Source of the DNA: an uncultured Anaerococcus sp.
GTDB lineage: Bacteria; Bacillota; Clostridia; Tissierellales; Peptoniphilaceae
Direction: 5' to 3'
NCBI RefSeq assembly: GCF_943912385.1
Contig: NZ_CALTTY010000018.1
Span: forward strand, 1 to 25,846
Length of the DNA stretch: 25,846 bases
The notes below the pieces were generated by a model. That model was not told the origin of the DNA. It was given only the letters and a program-made list of their open reading frames with translations, and did not search any database. This document shows, piece by piece, positions 15,796 to 24,597 of the stretch; position 1 is the stretch's first letter; every line of letters starts with the position of its first letter. The position numbers and the translations under genes are program-made.

Positions 15796-16635
15796 ATGAT
15801 TAAAAAATGTTACGCAAAGATTAATCTAAGCCTAGATATTATCTCCAAAAGAGATGATGGTTACCATAATATTGACACAATTATGACAAGGATTAGTCTT
15901 TTTGATAAGTTAGAAATAAAGAAAACTTTAGATAATAAATTTGCTTACGGATCTAATGTAAGCCTAGGTGATATTAAAGATAACTTGGTATATAAAGCCT
16001 ATGAAGAAATTAGAAAAATAGCTGTAAAGAAGGCAACAGGTATAGATGTTTTTCTTGAGAAAAATATTCCAGTTGCAGCAGGCCTTGCCGGTGGCTCAAC
16101 AAATGCGGCAGAGACTATAAAGGCCCTCAATGAACTTTGGGGTCTTAATCTTTCTACAAGAGATATGATGGAAATAGGGGAAAGACTTGGAGCTGATATA
16201 CCTTTTTTCTTTCTAGAAAAATCAGCCAGAGCTAATGGTATAGGTGAAATCCTAGAGCCCTTTTCAATTAATACTCCCCTTAAGATTCTTTTAATAAACG
16301 ACGGCACAGCTATATCATCGGCCCACGTTTATAAAAACACCAAGCTTTATGGTCACATAGCAAACGATAAGATTCTTAAAGGTCTTAAGAAAAATGACCC
16401 TACAATTATAGATAGCTTTGAAAATGTAATGGAAGATGTGGTTCTAAAAGATTTCAGCCACTTAAATAAAATCAAGGCTGGGCTGATAGACCATGGGGCT
16501 ATTAAGGCCTTGGTTTCAGGGTCTGGAGCAAGTATATTTGGGATTTTTAAGGACGATAAGTCATTAGATAAGGCCCATAGGGCCCTAAAAAATACTTATA
16601 AATTAGTTAGAAAGGTGGACCTGGTCGATGACTAA
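15796..16635 (+). CDS. ispE: 4-diphosphocytidyl-2-C-methyl-D-erythritol kinase
   Basis: Phosphorylates CDP-methylerythritol with ATP, the fourth step of the MEP route to isoprenoids. A 279-residue GHMP-superfamily kinase: N-terminal AKINLSLDI with Lys8, the ATP loop PVAAGLAGGSTNAAE (92-106), catalytic Asp134 in LGADIPFFF, and C-terminal VSGSGASIFGIF. Of the two nearby ATGs (15792, 15796) only 15796 is in frame, with GAGG at 15787. TATAAT at 15775-15780 is the probable -10 box. It overlaps murI by eight bases and heads a four-gene operon ending with ppk1. Confidence 0.95.
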   Translation: MIKKCYAKINLSLDIISKRDDGYHNIDTIMTRISLFDKLEIKKTLDNKFAYGSNVSLGDIKDNLVYKAYEEIRKIAVKKATGIDVFLEKNIPVAAGLAGGSTNAAETIKALNELWGLNLSTRDMMEIGERLGADIPFFFLEKSARANGIGEILEPFSINTPLKILLINDGTAISSAHVYKNTKLYGHIANDKILKGLKKNDPTIIDSFENVMEDVVLKDFSHLNKIKAGLIDHGAIKALVSGSGASIFGIFKDDKSLDKAHRALKNTYKLVRKVDLVDD

Positions 16636-17377
16636 TATAGGAATTTTTGATTCTGGCCTAGGTGGGGTGGCTGTTTTAAACGAACTTGCCAAAAAGAATA
16701 AGGCTAATTATTTCTACCTGGGAGATAATTTAAGGGTCCCTTATGGAAATAGGAAGAAAGAAGAAATTACAGCCTTTGCAACTGACATTGTAAAGTATTT
16801 AGAAAACTTTGACATAGACTATTATATAATAGCTTGTAACACTATATCTGTAACTTGTAAGGATTATCTTGCAAAAACTTTTAATAAAGATTTTATTGCT
16901 ATTACCGATGTAGCAGTTGATGCAGCCATTAAGTATAAGGGAGACTTTCTAACCCTAGCAACCGAGACAACCGTAGATAGTCATTTTTATAAAAAAACGA
17001 TAGAAGCTAGGACAGATGGCAGGGTTTATGAGAAGAAGGCTATTAGGCTTGTAAATTTAATAGAGTCTGGAATCTTGTCAGGTGCAATTCTTAATGAGGC
17101 TCTTGACGAATATCTTTCTATGGCCAATGAAAGGGAAATTGAAAATATAATCCTTGCCTGTACCCATTACCCAATTGTTAAGGAAGAGATCAAAAAACAT
17201 TTAAGCTATGGGGCAAATATAATTGACCCAGCGGTTACTCTTTCTGAAAAATTAGTGACTAGGGATGTTGATAATTGGGTAAATATATTTATGACAAAGG
17301 AGAGTGAAGAAACAAGAAGTTTGATTGATGAAATAATGGAAGTTAATTACAAACTTAACTTTATTGGAGATTTTTAA
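16628..17377 (+). CDS. murI: Glutamate racemase
   Basis: Interconverts L- and D-glutamate to supply D-Glu for peptidoglycan. A 249-residue Asp/Glu racemase with NIGIFDSGLGGVAVLNEL at the start, the YLGDN and VPYGNR substrate motifs, and two catalytic cysteines: Cys70 in IIACNT and Cys178 in LACTHYP. The N-terminal Asp-Ser is at 8-9. The start overlaps the end of ispE by eight bases, with AAAGGTGG upstream. ppx begins two bases after its stop. Confidence 0.95.
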   Translation: MTNIGIFDSGLGGVAVLNELAKKNKANYFYLGDNLRVPYGNRKKEEITAFATDIVKYLENFDIDYYIIACNTISVTCKDYLAKTFNKDFIAITDVAVDAAIKYKGDFLTLATETTVDSHFYKKTIEARTDGRVYEKKAIRLVNLIESGILSGAILNEALDEYLSMANEREIENIILACTHYPIVKEEIKKHLSYGANIIDPAVTLSEKLVTRDVDNWVNIFMTKESEETRSLIDEIMEVNYKLNFIGDF

Positions 17378-17379
17378 TT

Positions 17380-18285
17380 ATGATTTATGCGATTATGGAT
17401 ATTGGTTCAAATACTGTAAGACTTTCAGTCTACAAGGAAAAAGATGGGGAGGCGGTGAACCTTTTTTCTGAAAAAGAACAGGTGTCCTTAAAGTCCTATG
17501 TAAAAGATGGTAGGCTTTCAAAAAAAGGAATAAAGAGATTATACAGGACACTTTCTAAATTTAAGGCAGTTGTGGATAATTTTGGTGATATAGATGGAGT
17601 CTACCCTTTTGCTACAGCGACTGTAAGGGATGTAGCAAATAGGTCTGATATTTTAAGTCTGATGAAAAATGACCTGGACTTGGATATAGAGATTTTATCT
17701 GGTGAGGAAGAGGCCAAACTTGCCTTTGTAGGTGCAGCTGTATCTAGTGAAATAAAAGAGGGAGTTCTCTGCGATATTGGTGGAGGATCTACTGAGGTTG
17801 TCCTTATAGACCAGGGAAAAGTCATCAAGTCCCAGTCCTTATCGATAGGGTCACTTTCAGCTTTTAATGATTATGTAGATGGCCTTTTTGCAGATAAGTC
17901 AAGTAAGAAGAAAATAGAAAAAAGGCTTATTGAGCTTTTTGATAATCAATCTATGTATAGGGAAGATTTTAAGGTCCTATCTGCTGTAGGGGGTACAGCA
18001 AGGGCAGCCCTTAAAGTCTACAGAGAGTATTATGACTTGGAAGATAATATAAGATCTATGAAGGCAGATGATTTTAACCAAATGGTAAAAGACCTTGTCA
18101 AAAAATCCGATACAAAGAAAATGCGTTTAATTCTTGATGTTAAGCCAGATAGGATCCATACCCTGCTGCCAGGTATGTTGATAATGAACCAAATATGTAA
18201 GTTTTTTTCAGTTAAAACAATAAATGTTAGCCAAACAGGTGTTAGGGAAGGGTATGTCTATAGTAAACTTTTAAGGAAGGAATAG
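17380..18285 (+). CDS. ppx: Ppx/GppA family phosphatase (exopolyphosphatase)
   Basis: A 301-residue enzyme of the ASKHA fold that removes terminal phosphate from polyphosphate and/or (p)ppGpp-type pentaphosphate. Phosphate-1 motif DIGSNTVRLSVY (7-18), GEEEAKLAF (108-116) and phosphate-2 motif DIGGGSTEVVLI (132-143) are all intact. It lacks the long C-terminal HD-like domain of E. coli Ppx (about 500 residues), so it is the short two-lobed form. Placed directly before ppk1, which favours polyphosphate as substrate. Confidence 0.9.
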   Translation: MIYAIMDIGSNTVRLSVYKEKDGEAVNLFSEKEQVSLKSYVKDGRLSKKGIKRLYRTLSKFKAVVDNFGDIDGVYPFATATVRDVANRSDILSLMKNDLDLDIEILSGEEEAKLAFVGAAVSSEIKEGVLCDIGGGSTEVVLIDQGKVIKSQSLSIGSLSAFNDYVDGLFADKSSKKKIEKRLIELFDNQSMYREDFKVLSAVGGTARAALKVYREYYDLEDNIRSMKADDFNQMVKDLVKKSDTKKMRLILDVKPDRIHTLLPGMLIMNQICKFFSVKTINVSQTGVREGYVYSKLLRKE

Positions 18286-18287
18286 AC

Positions 18288-20465
18288 ATGAAAAATTACA
18301 CACAAAATAGGGAATTATCTTGGTTAGACTTTAATAAGAGGGTACTTGATGAAGCGAGGGATAAGACTGTACCAATCCTTGAAAGACTTAAATTTTTATC
18401 GATTTTTGATAGTAATTTAGAGGAATTTTTTATGGTGAGGATTGGGTCCTTAACTGACTTATCGAGGCTTAAAAAACAACCCATTGATAGCAAATCAAAT
18501 TTGACAGCTAGTGAGCAAATAGATGAAAGTCTTAAAAAGCTCATACCCATGTACCAGTTAAAGGATGAGGTTTATTTCGAACTTTTAAGTGACCTGAAAA
18601 AAGAGGGTATAAATATTTTAAAAGTATCAGATATTGATGATAAAGCAAAAGAATTTTGCAAGGTATATTTTGATACGAAGATAGAGCCTATCCTATCTTT
18701 TCAAATAATTGATAGGGTCCATCCCCTGCCTAGGCTTGCAAATTTAAGTCTATCAGTAATTTTTGACCTTATGAAGAAAAAATCTAAAAGTACAGATACT
18801 AAAGAGCTTATAGGTATTGCATACATTCCAGAAAGGCTACCTAGGTATGTTATGATATCTGATAGGACATATGTTCTCCTTGAGGATATAATCAAAGAAT
18901 ATGGCTCTAGGATTTTTGAAGGCTACAAGGTCAAGGATGCCTTTGTGATGAGCTTAACAAGAAATGCAGACATATCCTTTGACGATGATGATTATGATGT
19001 AGAAGAAGACTTTAGAACTTATATGAAGGGTAAGCTAAAAAAGAGGCAGAGATTAAGGCCTGTTAGGCTTGAAGTCGACTGTTTACTTGACCAGGAAGAT
19101 AAGGATTTTCTATCAAAAAATTTTAACCTTGAAAAAAAATCTATTTTTGTATCAAAAACCCCTTTTCAACTAGGTTTTATTTTTGACCTTATAGAAAGTC
19201 TGCCAGAAAATGTGAAAGAAGAGCTCTCCTATAAGAAATTTAGCCCCCAGCCTTCGGCCATGGTTGATCCATCTAGGCAAATGATAGAGCAAGTTTTGGA
19301 AAAAGATATCATCTTATCCTATCCTTACGAAAAAATGGATCCTATGATTAGGCTTTTAGATGAGGCGGCAGAAGATCCGAGTGTGGCTTCCATAAAAATA
19401 ACACTTTATAGGATAGCCAAGGATTCAAAAATTGCCAGAAGCCTTATAAAGGCAAGCGAGAATGGCAAAGAAGTCATAGTCCTAATGGAACTTAGGGCTA
19501 GGTTCGATGAAGATAATAATATTTTATGGTCTTCAAGGCTAGAAGAGGCTGGATGTAAGATAGTTTATGGTTTCGATTACTACAAGTGTCACTCCAAGGT
19601 CTGCTTGATTACAAGACTTGTTGATGGAGAGATATCATTTATAAGTCAGATTGCAACCGGTAATTATAACGAAAAGACTGCAAAACTTTATACAGACTTT
19701 TCTTTTATGACTAAAGATCCTGTTATTGGTCAGGATGCTAAGGATCTTTTTGACAATATCCTCATAGGAAACCTTGAGGGATCTTATAGGAAACTTATGG
19801 TCTCACCTAAATCTATGCAAGATGGCCTTGAGAGATTGATTAATGAAGAAATAAAAAAGGCAAAGGAAGGTAAGCCTGCCTATATAAGACTTAAGATGAA
19901 TTCTATATCTGATATAGGGATGATAAATTTATTAAGTGAGGCATCAAATGCTGGTGTAAAGATAGATATGATGGTCAGAGGAATTAGCTGTATTATTCCA
20001 GGCATAGATAAAGCCACAGAGAATATTACAATTTACCAGGTTGTAGGAAGATTTTTAGAGCATCATAGAGTCTACCAATTTGGAAAAGACAACCCAAAAG
20101 TCTATATTTCTTCGGCAGACTTTATGACTAGAAATATAAGAAACAGGATAGAGGTGGCTGTGCCTATAGAAGAGGCTGAAAGTAAGGCTTATGTCCTTGA
20201 TTTTCTAGATACTATGTTTAGAGATGACGTAAAGATAAGAAGACTCAACCATAATGGTGAGTATGAAAAGGTAGAAAATAAGGAAAACTTCATAGCCCAA
20301 GATGAGCTTATGAAAAAGGCCATTAGGGATAATAAGCTTAAGAATAAAAGATTAAAAGAAGAGCAAGCTATGAAGGGCCGTAAAATTTTAAGGTCAAGGA
20401 GAAACAGAAAAAAAACTGGAGAAGCTAGTTTTATAGACTTTATAAAAAATATTTTTAAAAACTAG
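18288..20465 (+). CDS. ppk1: Polyphosphate kinase 1
   Basis: Reversibly makes inorganic polyphosphate from ATP. A 725-residue Ppk1 with the N-terminal domain (NRELSWLDFNKRVLDEA, 7-23), head domain and two C-terminal phospholipase-D-like catalytic domains. The autophosphorylated His is His435 in KCHSKVCL, the same number as in E. coli, and the second histidine is His592 in GRFLEHHRVY. The end is very basic (KGRKILRSRRNRKK), perhaps for binding polyphosphate or the membrane; this is inference. ATG with AAGGAAGG upstream, two bases after ppx. Confidence 0.96.
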   Translation: MKNYTQNRELSWLDFNKRVLDEARDKTVPILERLKFLSIFDSNLEEFFMVRIGSLTDLSRLKKQPIDSKSNLTASEQIDESLKKLIPMYQLKDEVYFELLSDLKKEGINILKVSDIDDKAKEFCKVYFDTKIEPILSFQIIDRVHPLPRLANLSLSVIFDLMKKKSKSTDTKELIGIAYIPERLPRYVMISDRTYVLLEDIIKEYGSRIFEGYKVKDAFVMSLTRNADISFDDDDYDVEEDFRTYMKGKLKKRQRLRPVRLEVDCLLDQEDKDFLSKNFNLEKKSIFVSKTPFQLGFIFDLIESLPENVKEELSYKKFSPQPSAMVDPSRQMIEQVLEKDIILSYPYEKMDPMIRLLDEAAEDPSVASIKITLYRIAKDSKIARSLIKASENGKEVIVLMELRARFDEDNNILWSSRLEEAGCKIVYGFDYYKCHSKVCLITRLVDGEISFISQIATGNYNEKTAKLYTDFSFMTKDPVIGQDAKDLFDNILIGNLEGSYRKLMVSPKSMQDGLERLINEEIKKAKEGKPAYIRLKMNSISDIGMINLLSEASNAGVKIDMMVRGISCIIPGIDKATENITIYQVVGRFLEHHRVYQFGKDNPKVYISSADFMTRNIRNRIEVAVPIEEAESKAYVLDFLDTMFRDDVKIRRLNHNGEYEKVENKENFIAQDELMKKAIRDNKLKNKRLKEEQAMKGRKILRSRRNRKKTGEASFIDFIKNIFKN

Positions 20466-20567
20466 CTTAAAAAAGTTTAAGATAAGAAAAAATTAAAATA
20501 AGTAAAAAAATTTGATTTTTCTTTTAAAATTAAACATTTCACCCTATTAATTTTAATAAAATAGTGT

Positions 20568-20573
20568 TATAAT
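20568..20573 (+). promoter_or_regulatory. Probable -10 box upstream of the VanY-like gene
   Basis: A TATAAT with no good -35 (TATTAA at 20545). It would give a leader of about 115 bases before 20693. The rest of 20466-20692 is AT-rich with no clear structure. Confidence 0.35.
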
Positions 20574-20692
20574 AATAGTAAGCAGATGTGGAATTGAACT
20601 TAAATAGGAGATTGAAATATATTTAATATTTATGTAAAGTTCTACCAACCTATAGATTTACAAAAAATATTGAAATAAATAGAGGATGAGAA

Positions 20693-21691
20693 ATGTCAAA
20701 CAAAGGTATCAGAGAGCTAAAAAGACGCAAGAGAAGAGAAGCTAAAAGAAGAAGGAAAAAAGGGGCACTTTTGGGTGTGGGGGTAGCTTTAACTCTCACA
20801 ACAGCGAATTTTGCCTTAAAACAAGAAGATAACTACCAAATTAGAAGGCCAAGTGAGTATAGGATAGCATCAGGTGAACTTTTAGAAGATAAGGAAGTAG
20901 AGGAAAATATAGGTTCATCAGATATCCACGTGGCAACTGAGATTGGTTTTAACGAAATAGATCTTAGCGACGAACTTAAAATAGAAGATCAAGCTTATCA
21001 AAACGAGTTGATCGAATATGTAAAGTGCTTACAAACCCAATATGCCTACCAATTTCCAAACGACTATTCAAAGACTGATAAGTTTATTAAGGAAGGCCAA
21101 TATTTGGGTTTTTATGGCTCAGAAAATGGCTTTGCCAAGGTAAAAATAGACGATAGCTACTACTTTGTAAATAAGTATGGCCTAGCGAAGGCAGAAGATG
21201 AAGAGGAAATCAAGGTTGTTAATGGCATAGTCTATGTTAACAAATCCTATCCACTGCCTAAAAATTTTGACCCAGGTGTTGATAAAACGGCAAGACGTGC
21301 CTTTGAAACTATGCGCCAGGATATGGCAAGGCTGGGTCTTGATTTAAGAATTGCCTCTGATTACAGAGGATATGAGCTTGAGGGAAAGATGTATGAGGCT
21401 AAAGAAGTCGACGCATCACCAGCTGGCACAAGTGAGCACCAAACTGGTACCGCCTTTGATTTTTTCACAGAAGGATCAAAGTATAATGATAAATTTGAGG
21501 CTAGTTCTGAATATGACTGGCTAGAGGAAAATGCCTACAAGTATGGATTTATAGAGAGATATCCAAAGGATAAAGAAAATAAAACTGGCCACAAGGCAAA
21601 GCCTTGGCACTTTAGGTTTGTAGGTGTAGAAAATGCCAAGGAAATTTATGACAATGATTTAACTTTAGAAGAATTTCTAAAGATATCTTAA
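20693..21691 (+). CDS. VanY-like M15B D-alanyl-D-alanine carboxypeptidase family protein, catalytic Glu replaced
   Basis: A 332-residue envelope protein. It begins with a very basic stretch (residues 8-23, mostly Lys/Arg) and one hydrophobic segment (24-42), which acts as signal anchor or signal peptide. A middle SH3-like stretch (about 135-165, with QYLGFYGSENGFAKVKI) comes before the C-terminal M15B domain (about 190-332). Zinc ligands are visible: His249 and Asp256 in SEHQTGTAFDF, and His306 in KPWHFRFVG. The family normally has Glu three residues before that last His (EPWH); here it is Lys303 (KPWH), so normal peptidase activity is doubtful. Members trim the last D-Ala (or act as LD/DD-peptidases) of peptidoglycan stems. 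GAGG upstream; probably in operon with ridA. Confidence 0.85.
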   Translation: MSNKGIRELKRRKRREAKRRRKKGALLGVGVALTLTTANFALKQEDNYQIRRPSEYRIASGELLEDKEVEENIGSSDIHVATEIGFNEIDLSDELKIEDQAYQNELIEYVKCLQTQYAYQFPNDYSKTDKFIKEGQYLGFYGSENGFAKVKIDDSYYFVNKYGLAKAEDEEEIKVVNGIVYVNKSYPLPKNFDPGVDKTARRAFETMRQDMARLGLDLRIASDYRGYELEGKMYEAKEVDASPAGTSEHQTGTAFDFFTEGSKYNDKFEASSEYDWLEENAYKYGFIERYPKDKENKTGHKAKPWHFRFVGVENAKEIYDNDLTLEEFLKIS

Positions 21692-21710
21692 ATAATTTAA
21701 GGAGGAAATA

Positions 21711-22082
21711 ATGAAAGAAATAGCAACAAAAAAAGCACCAGAAGCAGTAGGAGCCTATGTTCAAGGACTTGCTACAGATAATCTAATATTTACATCAGGT
21801 CAACTTCCACTAGACCCTGAAACAGGTGAGCTAGAAACAGATATTAAAAAAGCTACAAAAAGAGCTCTTGAAAATATCAAGGCCATAGTTGAAGCTGGTG
21901 GATCATCTGTAGATAAGATTGTAAAATGCAATGTATTTTTAGATGATGTAAATGACTTTGCTGACTTTAACGGGGTATACGAAGAATTCTTCGGCGACCA
22001 CAAACCAGCTAGATCTGCCCTAGAAGTAGCAAATATTCCAAAGGGAGCGGTAATAGAAATAGAAGCTATTGCCCTAGTTTAA
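21711..22082 (+). CDS. ridA: RidA family enamine/imine deaminase
   Basis: A 123-residue RidA (YjgF/YER057c) protein that hydrolyses reactive enamine/imine intermediates such as 2-aminoacrylate from serine/threonine dehydration. Family marks: FTSGQLPLDPETGEL (27-41), Cys73 in KCNVFLDD, Arg101 in PARSALEVANIPKGA, and EIEAIA at the end. The ligand-binding Arg is kept, so it should be active. AAGGAGG (21699-21705) is five bases upstream and the gene follows the VanY-like gene after 19 bases. Confidence 0.95.
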   Translation: MKEIATKKAPEAVGAYVQGLATDNLIFTSGQLPLDPETGELETDIKKATKRALENIKAIVEAGGSSVDKIVKCNVFLDDVNDFADFNGVYEEFFGDHKPARSALEVANIPKGAVIEIEAIALV

Positions 22083-22102
22083 ACTTCATAAGGTTCATAA
22101 GG
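22083..22102 (+). repeat. Tandem 9-bp repeat right after ridA
   Basis: TTCATAAGG occurs twice in tandem at 22085-22093 and 22094-22102. No function apparent. Confidence 0.5.
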
Positions 22103-22119
22103 ACAGTAGACTTTTATTA

Positions 22120-22188
22120 GGCTGGTTTAATCCGGCTTTAAAAGATTTAGTAAAGATACTATATCAAAATCTATATAATAAACCAGCC
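22120..22188. repeat. Inverted repeat GGCTGGTTTA / TAAACCAGCC
   Basis: A perfect ten-base inverted repeat (22120-22129 and 22179-22188). It encloses further short pairs (AGATTT 22143 with AAATCT 22167, and GATA with TATC), so it can fold into a 69-base rod. It is either a small mobile repeat or part of a structured RNA. Confidence 0.55.
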
Positions 22189-22250
22189 AGCAACTGAACA
22201 AGCAAGGATTTTCATTGTTTGTCAAATAATGATCTAAATAAACAATATTT

Positions 22251-22355
22251 AAAGGGGAAGTTGTAAAATTTGGATGACTATCGACCTTGTAGCAAGATAC
22301 CTAAGAGATACTTTGCTTCTAGGGTCAATTCATTAATTTTACGACGCCCTTTTTT
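22251..22355 (+). ncRNA. Candidate structured RNA or attenuator ending in a T-run
   Basis: AAAGGG (22251-22256) pairs with CCCTTT (22347-22352). Inside, GTTGTAAAATT (22260-22270) pairs with AATTTTACGAC (22335-22345, one G-U). Then ATGA/TCAT, GACC/GGTC and AGCAA/TTGCT stack toward a loop of about 17 bases near 22296-22312. A T6 run ends it. This is far longer and more ordered than the other terminators here. It matches no RNA family I recognise (not T-box, SRP RNA, tmRNA or RNase P). It could be a small RNA with its own terminator, or a leader attenuator for the aldehyde dehydrogenase gene. Confidence 0.45.
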
Positions 22356-22474
22356 ATTTATTGGTTTTAAACTAGAGAATATTTATCCTAAGTATAAAAA
22401 ACTAGGTAAGTAAATTATAAAATATAATAAACTAAGTAAAGGCATTTGAAAACAATAGGTGATTAGAAAGATGG

Positions 22475-22525
22475 CAAAGCTTAAAGTTATATGAAAATGT
22501 ATCTTTTAAGCCTGGCTAAGCTTTG
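22475..22525 (+). repeat. Two mutually exclusive inverted repeats before the aldehyde dehydrogenase gene
   Basis: CAAAGCTT (22475-22482) pairs with AAGCTTTG (22518-22525), while GCTTAAA (22479-22485) pairs with TTTAAGC (22505-22511). The two hairpins share bases, so only one can form at a time. They end 15 bases before the ribosome site. Confidence 0.45.
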
Positions 22526-22552
22526 TATATATTTAGGTCGGAAGGTAAGAAT

Positions 22553-23920
22553 ATGAATCTAACAAAGATTATTAAAAATCAGCAGGACTTTTTTAACAGA
22601 GGAGAGACAAGGACCTATGAATTTAGGATTTCTATGCTTAAAAAGTTAAAAAAAGCTCTAGTTAGTAAGGAAGATGAAATTCTTAGAGCTCTTGAATCTG
22701 ACCTATTAAAGTCTAACTTTGAATCCTATCTTACAGAATATTCCTTTGTTCTTGCTGAGATTGATTTTGCCATCAAAAACCTTAAAAAGTGGATGAAGAA
22801 AAAGAAAGTCCTTCCTTCTCTTTCAACCTTTCCCGCTAAAAGTTATTACCTCTATGAACCATTAGGTCCAACCCTTATAATATCCCCGTGGAATTATCCC
22901 TTTAACTTAAGTATGGGGCCGGTTGTTGGGGCTATAGCCGCAGGTAATACAGTGATATTAAAAACTTCTTCTAAGTCCACTGAGACTACAAAGGTAATAT
23001 CTAAGATTGTCGGGGAAAATTTTAAGGATGAATTTTTTATCCACTTAGATAATGATAGGCTAGACTATGATGAACTTATAGAAAAGCCCTATGACCATAT
23101 TTTTTATACAGGTGGGCCAGATGTTGCAAAAAAAATCATGGGAAAACAAGCTCATAATTTGACCAAACTAACTTTAGAGCTTGGGGGAAAAAGCCCTTGC
23201 CTAGTTGAAAAAACTGCTAATATAAAAATGGCTGCTAAGAAAATTGCCTGGGCTAAGACAGTTAATGCCGGCCAGACCTGCATAGCACCTGATTTTTTAT
23301 TGGTAGATATCATTGTTAAAGATAAATTGATTAAATATTTAAAGACCTACCTAAAAGAATTTTATGGGGACAATCCACTTTACAGCAAGGATTTACCCAG
23401 GATAATAAATACTCATCACTTTGATAGACTTCTTGACCTTATAGATAAAGATAAGGTCGTTTACGGTGGAACTTTTGATAAAAATACTTTAAAGATTTCT
23501 CCTACAATCCTAGATGGAGTTGAATTTACTGATTCTGTGATGGGAGAGGAAATTTTTGGGCCTATAATTCCTATTATAAGCTATGAAGATTTAGATGGTG
23601 TACTAAAAAAGATTAAAACCATGCCTAAACCCCTTGCTTTCTATACTTTTACCGAGGATAAGAATATAGAAGAGAAGATTACGACAAGGATGGAATACGG
23701 AAATGGAGCAATAAATGACTGCTTAATGCAAATAGCAAATCCTAGGTTGGAATTTGCAGGAGTGGGAAATTCCGGCATGGGTGGCTACCATGGCTATTTT
23801 GGTTTTATGAATTTTTCAAACAGGAAGTCTATGGTAAAGGCCAGTTTCTTTGATAATTTACTTAAATATCCACCCTATAGGAAAAAGAAATTTGATTTTA
23901 TTAAAAAGTTTATGAAGTAA
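22553..23920 (+). CDS. Aldehyde dehydrogenase (ALDH3-like)
   Basis: A 455-residue NAD(P)-dependent aldehyde dehydrogenase that oxidises an aldehyde to the acid. Motifs: IISPWNYPFNLSMGPVVGA (109-127), IFYTGGPDVAKKIM (183-196), LELGGKSP with general base Glu209, and AGQTCIAPDF with nucleophile Cys243. The length and the C-terminal YPPYRKKKFDF resemble class 3 (fatty or aromatic aldehyde) enzymes, whose C-terminus is often membrane-associated. The real substrate is unknown. The start chosen is ATG 22553 with GGAAGG (22540-22545) seven bases upstream; a TTG at 22523 has no ribosome site and lies inside the hairpin region. Confidence 0.92.
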   Translation: MNLTKIIKNQQDFFNRGETRTYEFRISMLKKLKKALVSKEDEILRALESDLLKSNFESYLTEYSFVLAEIDFAIKNLKKWMKKKKVLPSLSTFPAKSYYLYEPLGPTLIISPWNYPFNLSMGPVVGAIAAGNTVILKTSSKSTETTKVISKIVGENFKDEFFIHLDNDRLDYDELIEKPYDHIFYTGGPDVAKKIMGKQAHNLTKLTLELGGKSPCLVEKTANIKMAAKKIAWAKTVNAGQTCIAPDFLLVDIIVKDKLIKYLKTYLKEFYGDNPLYSKDLPRIINTHHFDRLLDLIDKDKVVYGGTFDKNTLKISPTILDGVEFTDSVMGEEIFGPIIPIISYEDLDGVLKKIKTMPKPLAFYTFTEDKNIEEKITTRMEYGNGAINDCLMQIANPRLEFAGVGNSGMGGYHGYFGFMNFSNRKSMVKASFFDNLLKYPPYRKKKFDFIKKFMK

Positions 23921-23932
23921 GGAAGATAGGTT

Positions 23933-24537
23933 GTGAAAATTTTTAAAAAATTTATAAACTATGGAAACTTATCTGAATTATTTTCTTGATATTTTCTCTA
24001 GTCTTTATATCATGATCTGCCTTTATAATATGCTAGTTGTTTTTTATTTTTAGAGATTTTATAAAGCTCCTTGTTTTCTTTTGTGATAAGAGTTAAGGGA
24101 TTTTCAAAAATCCTTCGGGTAGAGATAGACAAAGTGACCATATAGGATTTATTTTTGATAAAAATCTAATTACTCTTATTTTCATGAGTATAATTTTAGC
24201 CTTGGTGTTTTAGTATTAAATATCCTAGGTTTAGTTTTCAAGATAAATTTATTAGATATTTATAAATACCTATTATCAATTTTAGCAAGTTTAAACTTAT
24301 ATTGTTGATAAACTATAAAAATCAGCCAGCCTATTATAGTGACTACAGAAGAGTTTTTCTAAAAATCTAAGAGATAGTTTTAAAAGTTTAATATCATTAT
24401 TACAATCTATTTTAACGAATATAATTTTTATACTTGCTTATTTTTAAATAAACAATTAATTTACCAATATTTTAATTTTTTAATTTTTGGTTTTGTATAT
24501 TCTTTTTCTAAAAAAGATAAAAAAAGAGCAGCCATAA
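23933..24537 (+). pseudogene. Decayed small membrane-protein gene
   Basis: No intact frame remains, but coding traces run in order through several frames. First GTG at 23933 gives KIFKKFINYGNLSELF. Then LIFSLVFIS in another frame, then GFIFDKNLITLIFMSIILAL. Next VLVLNILGLVFKINLLDIYK, followed by YLLSILASLNLYC, and finally ILIF, a stop, and FLVLYILFLKKIKKEQP, ending in a stop at 24535-24537 with a terminator 60 bases on. Together they suggest a membrane protein of about 200 residues with at least four membrane segments. I cannot name the family. It lies just downstream of the aldehyde dehydrogenase and was perhaps in its operon. Confidence 0.45.
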
Positions 24538-24597
24538 AGGCTCATTGAATTAGGGATTTTAGAAAACTGATTTAAAGAGTCTTTAGGTGGCAAGAAG

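Noticed and set aside
22523..22552. TTG at 22523 as start of the aldehyde dehydrogenase
   Set aside because: No ribosome site; ATG 22553 has GGAAGG at ideal distance.
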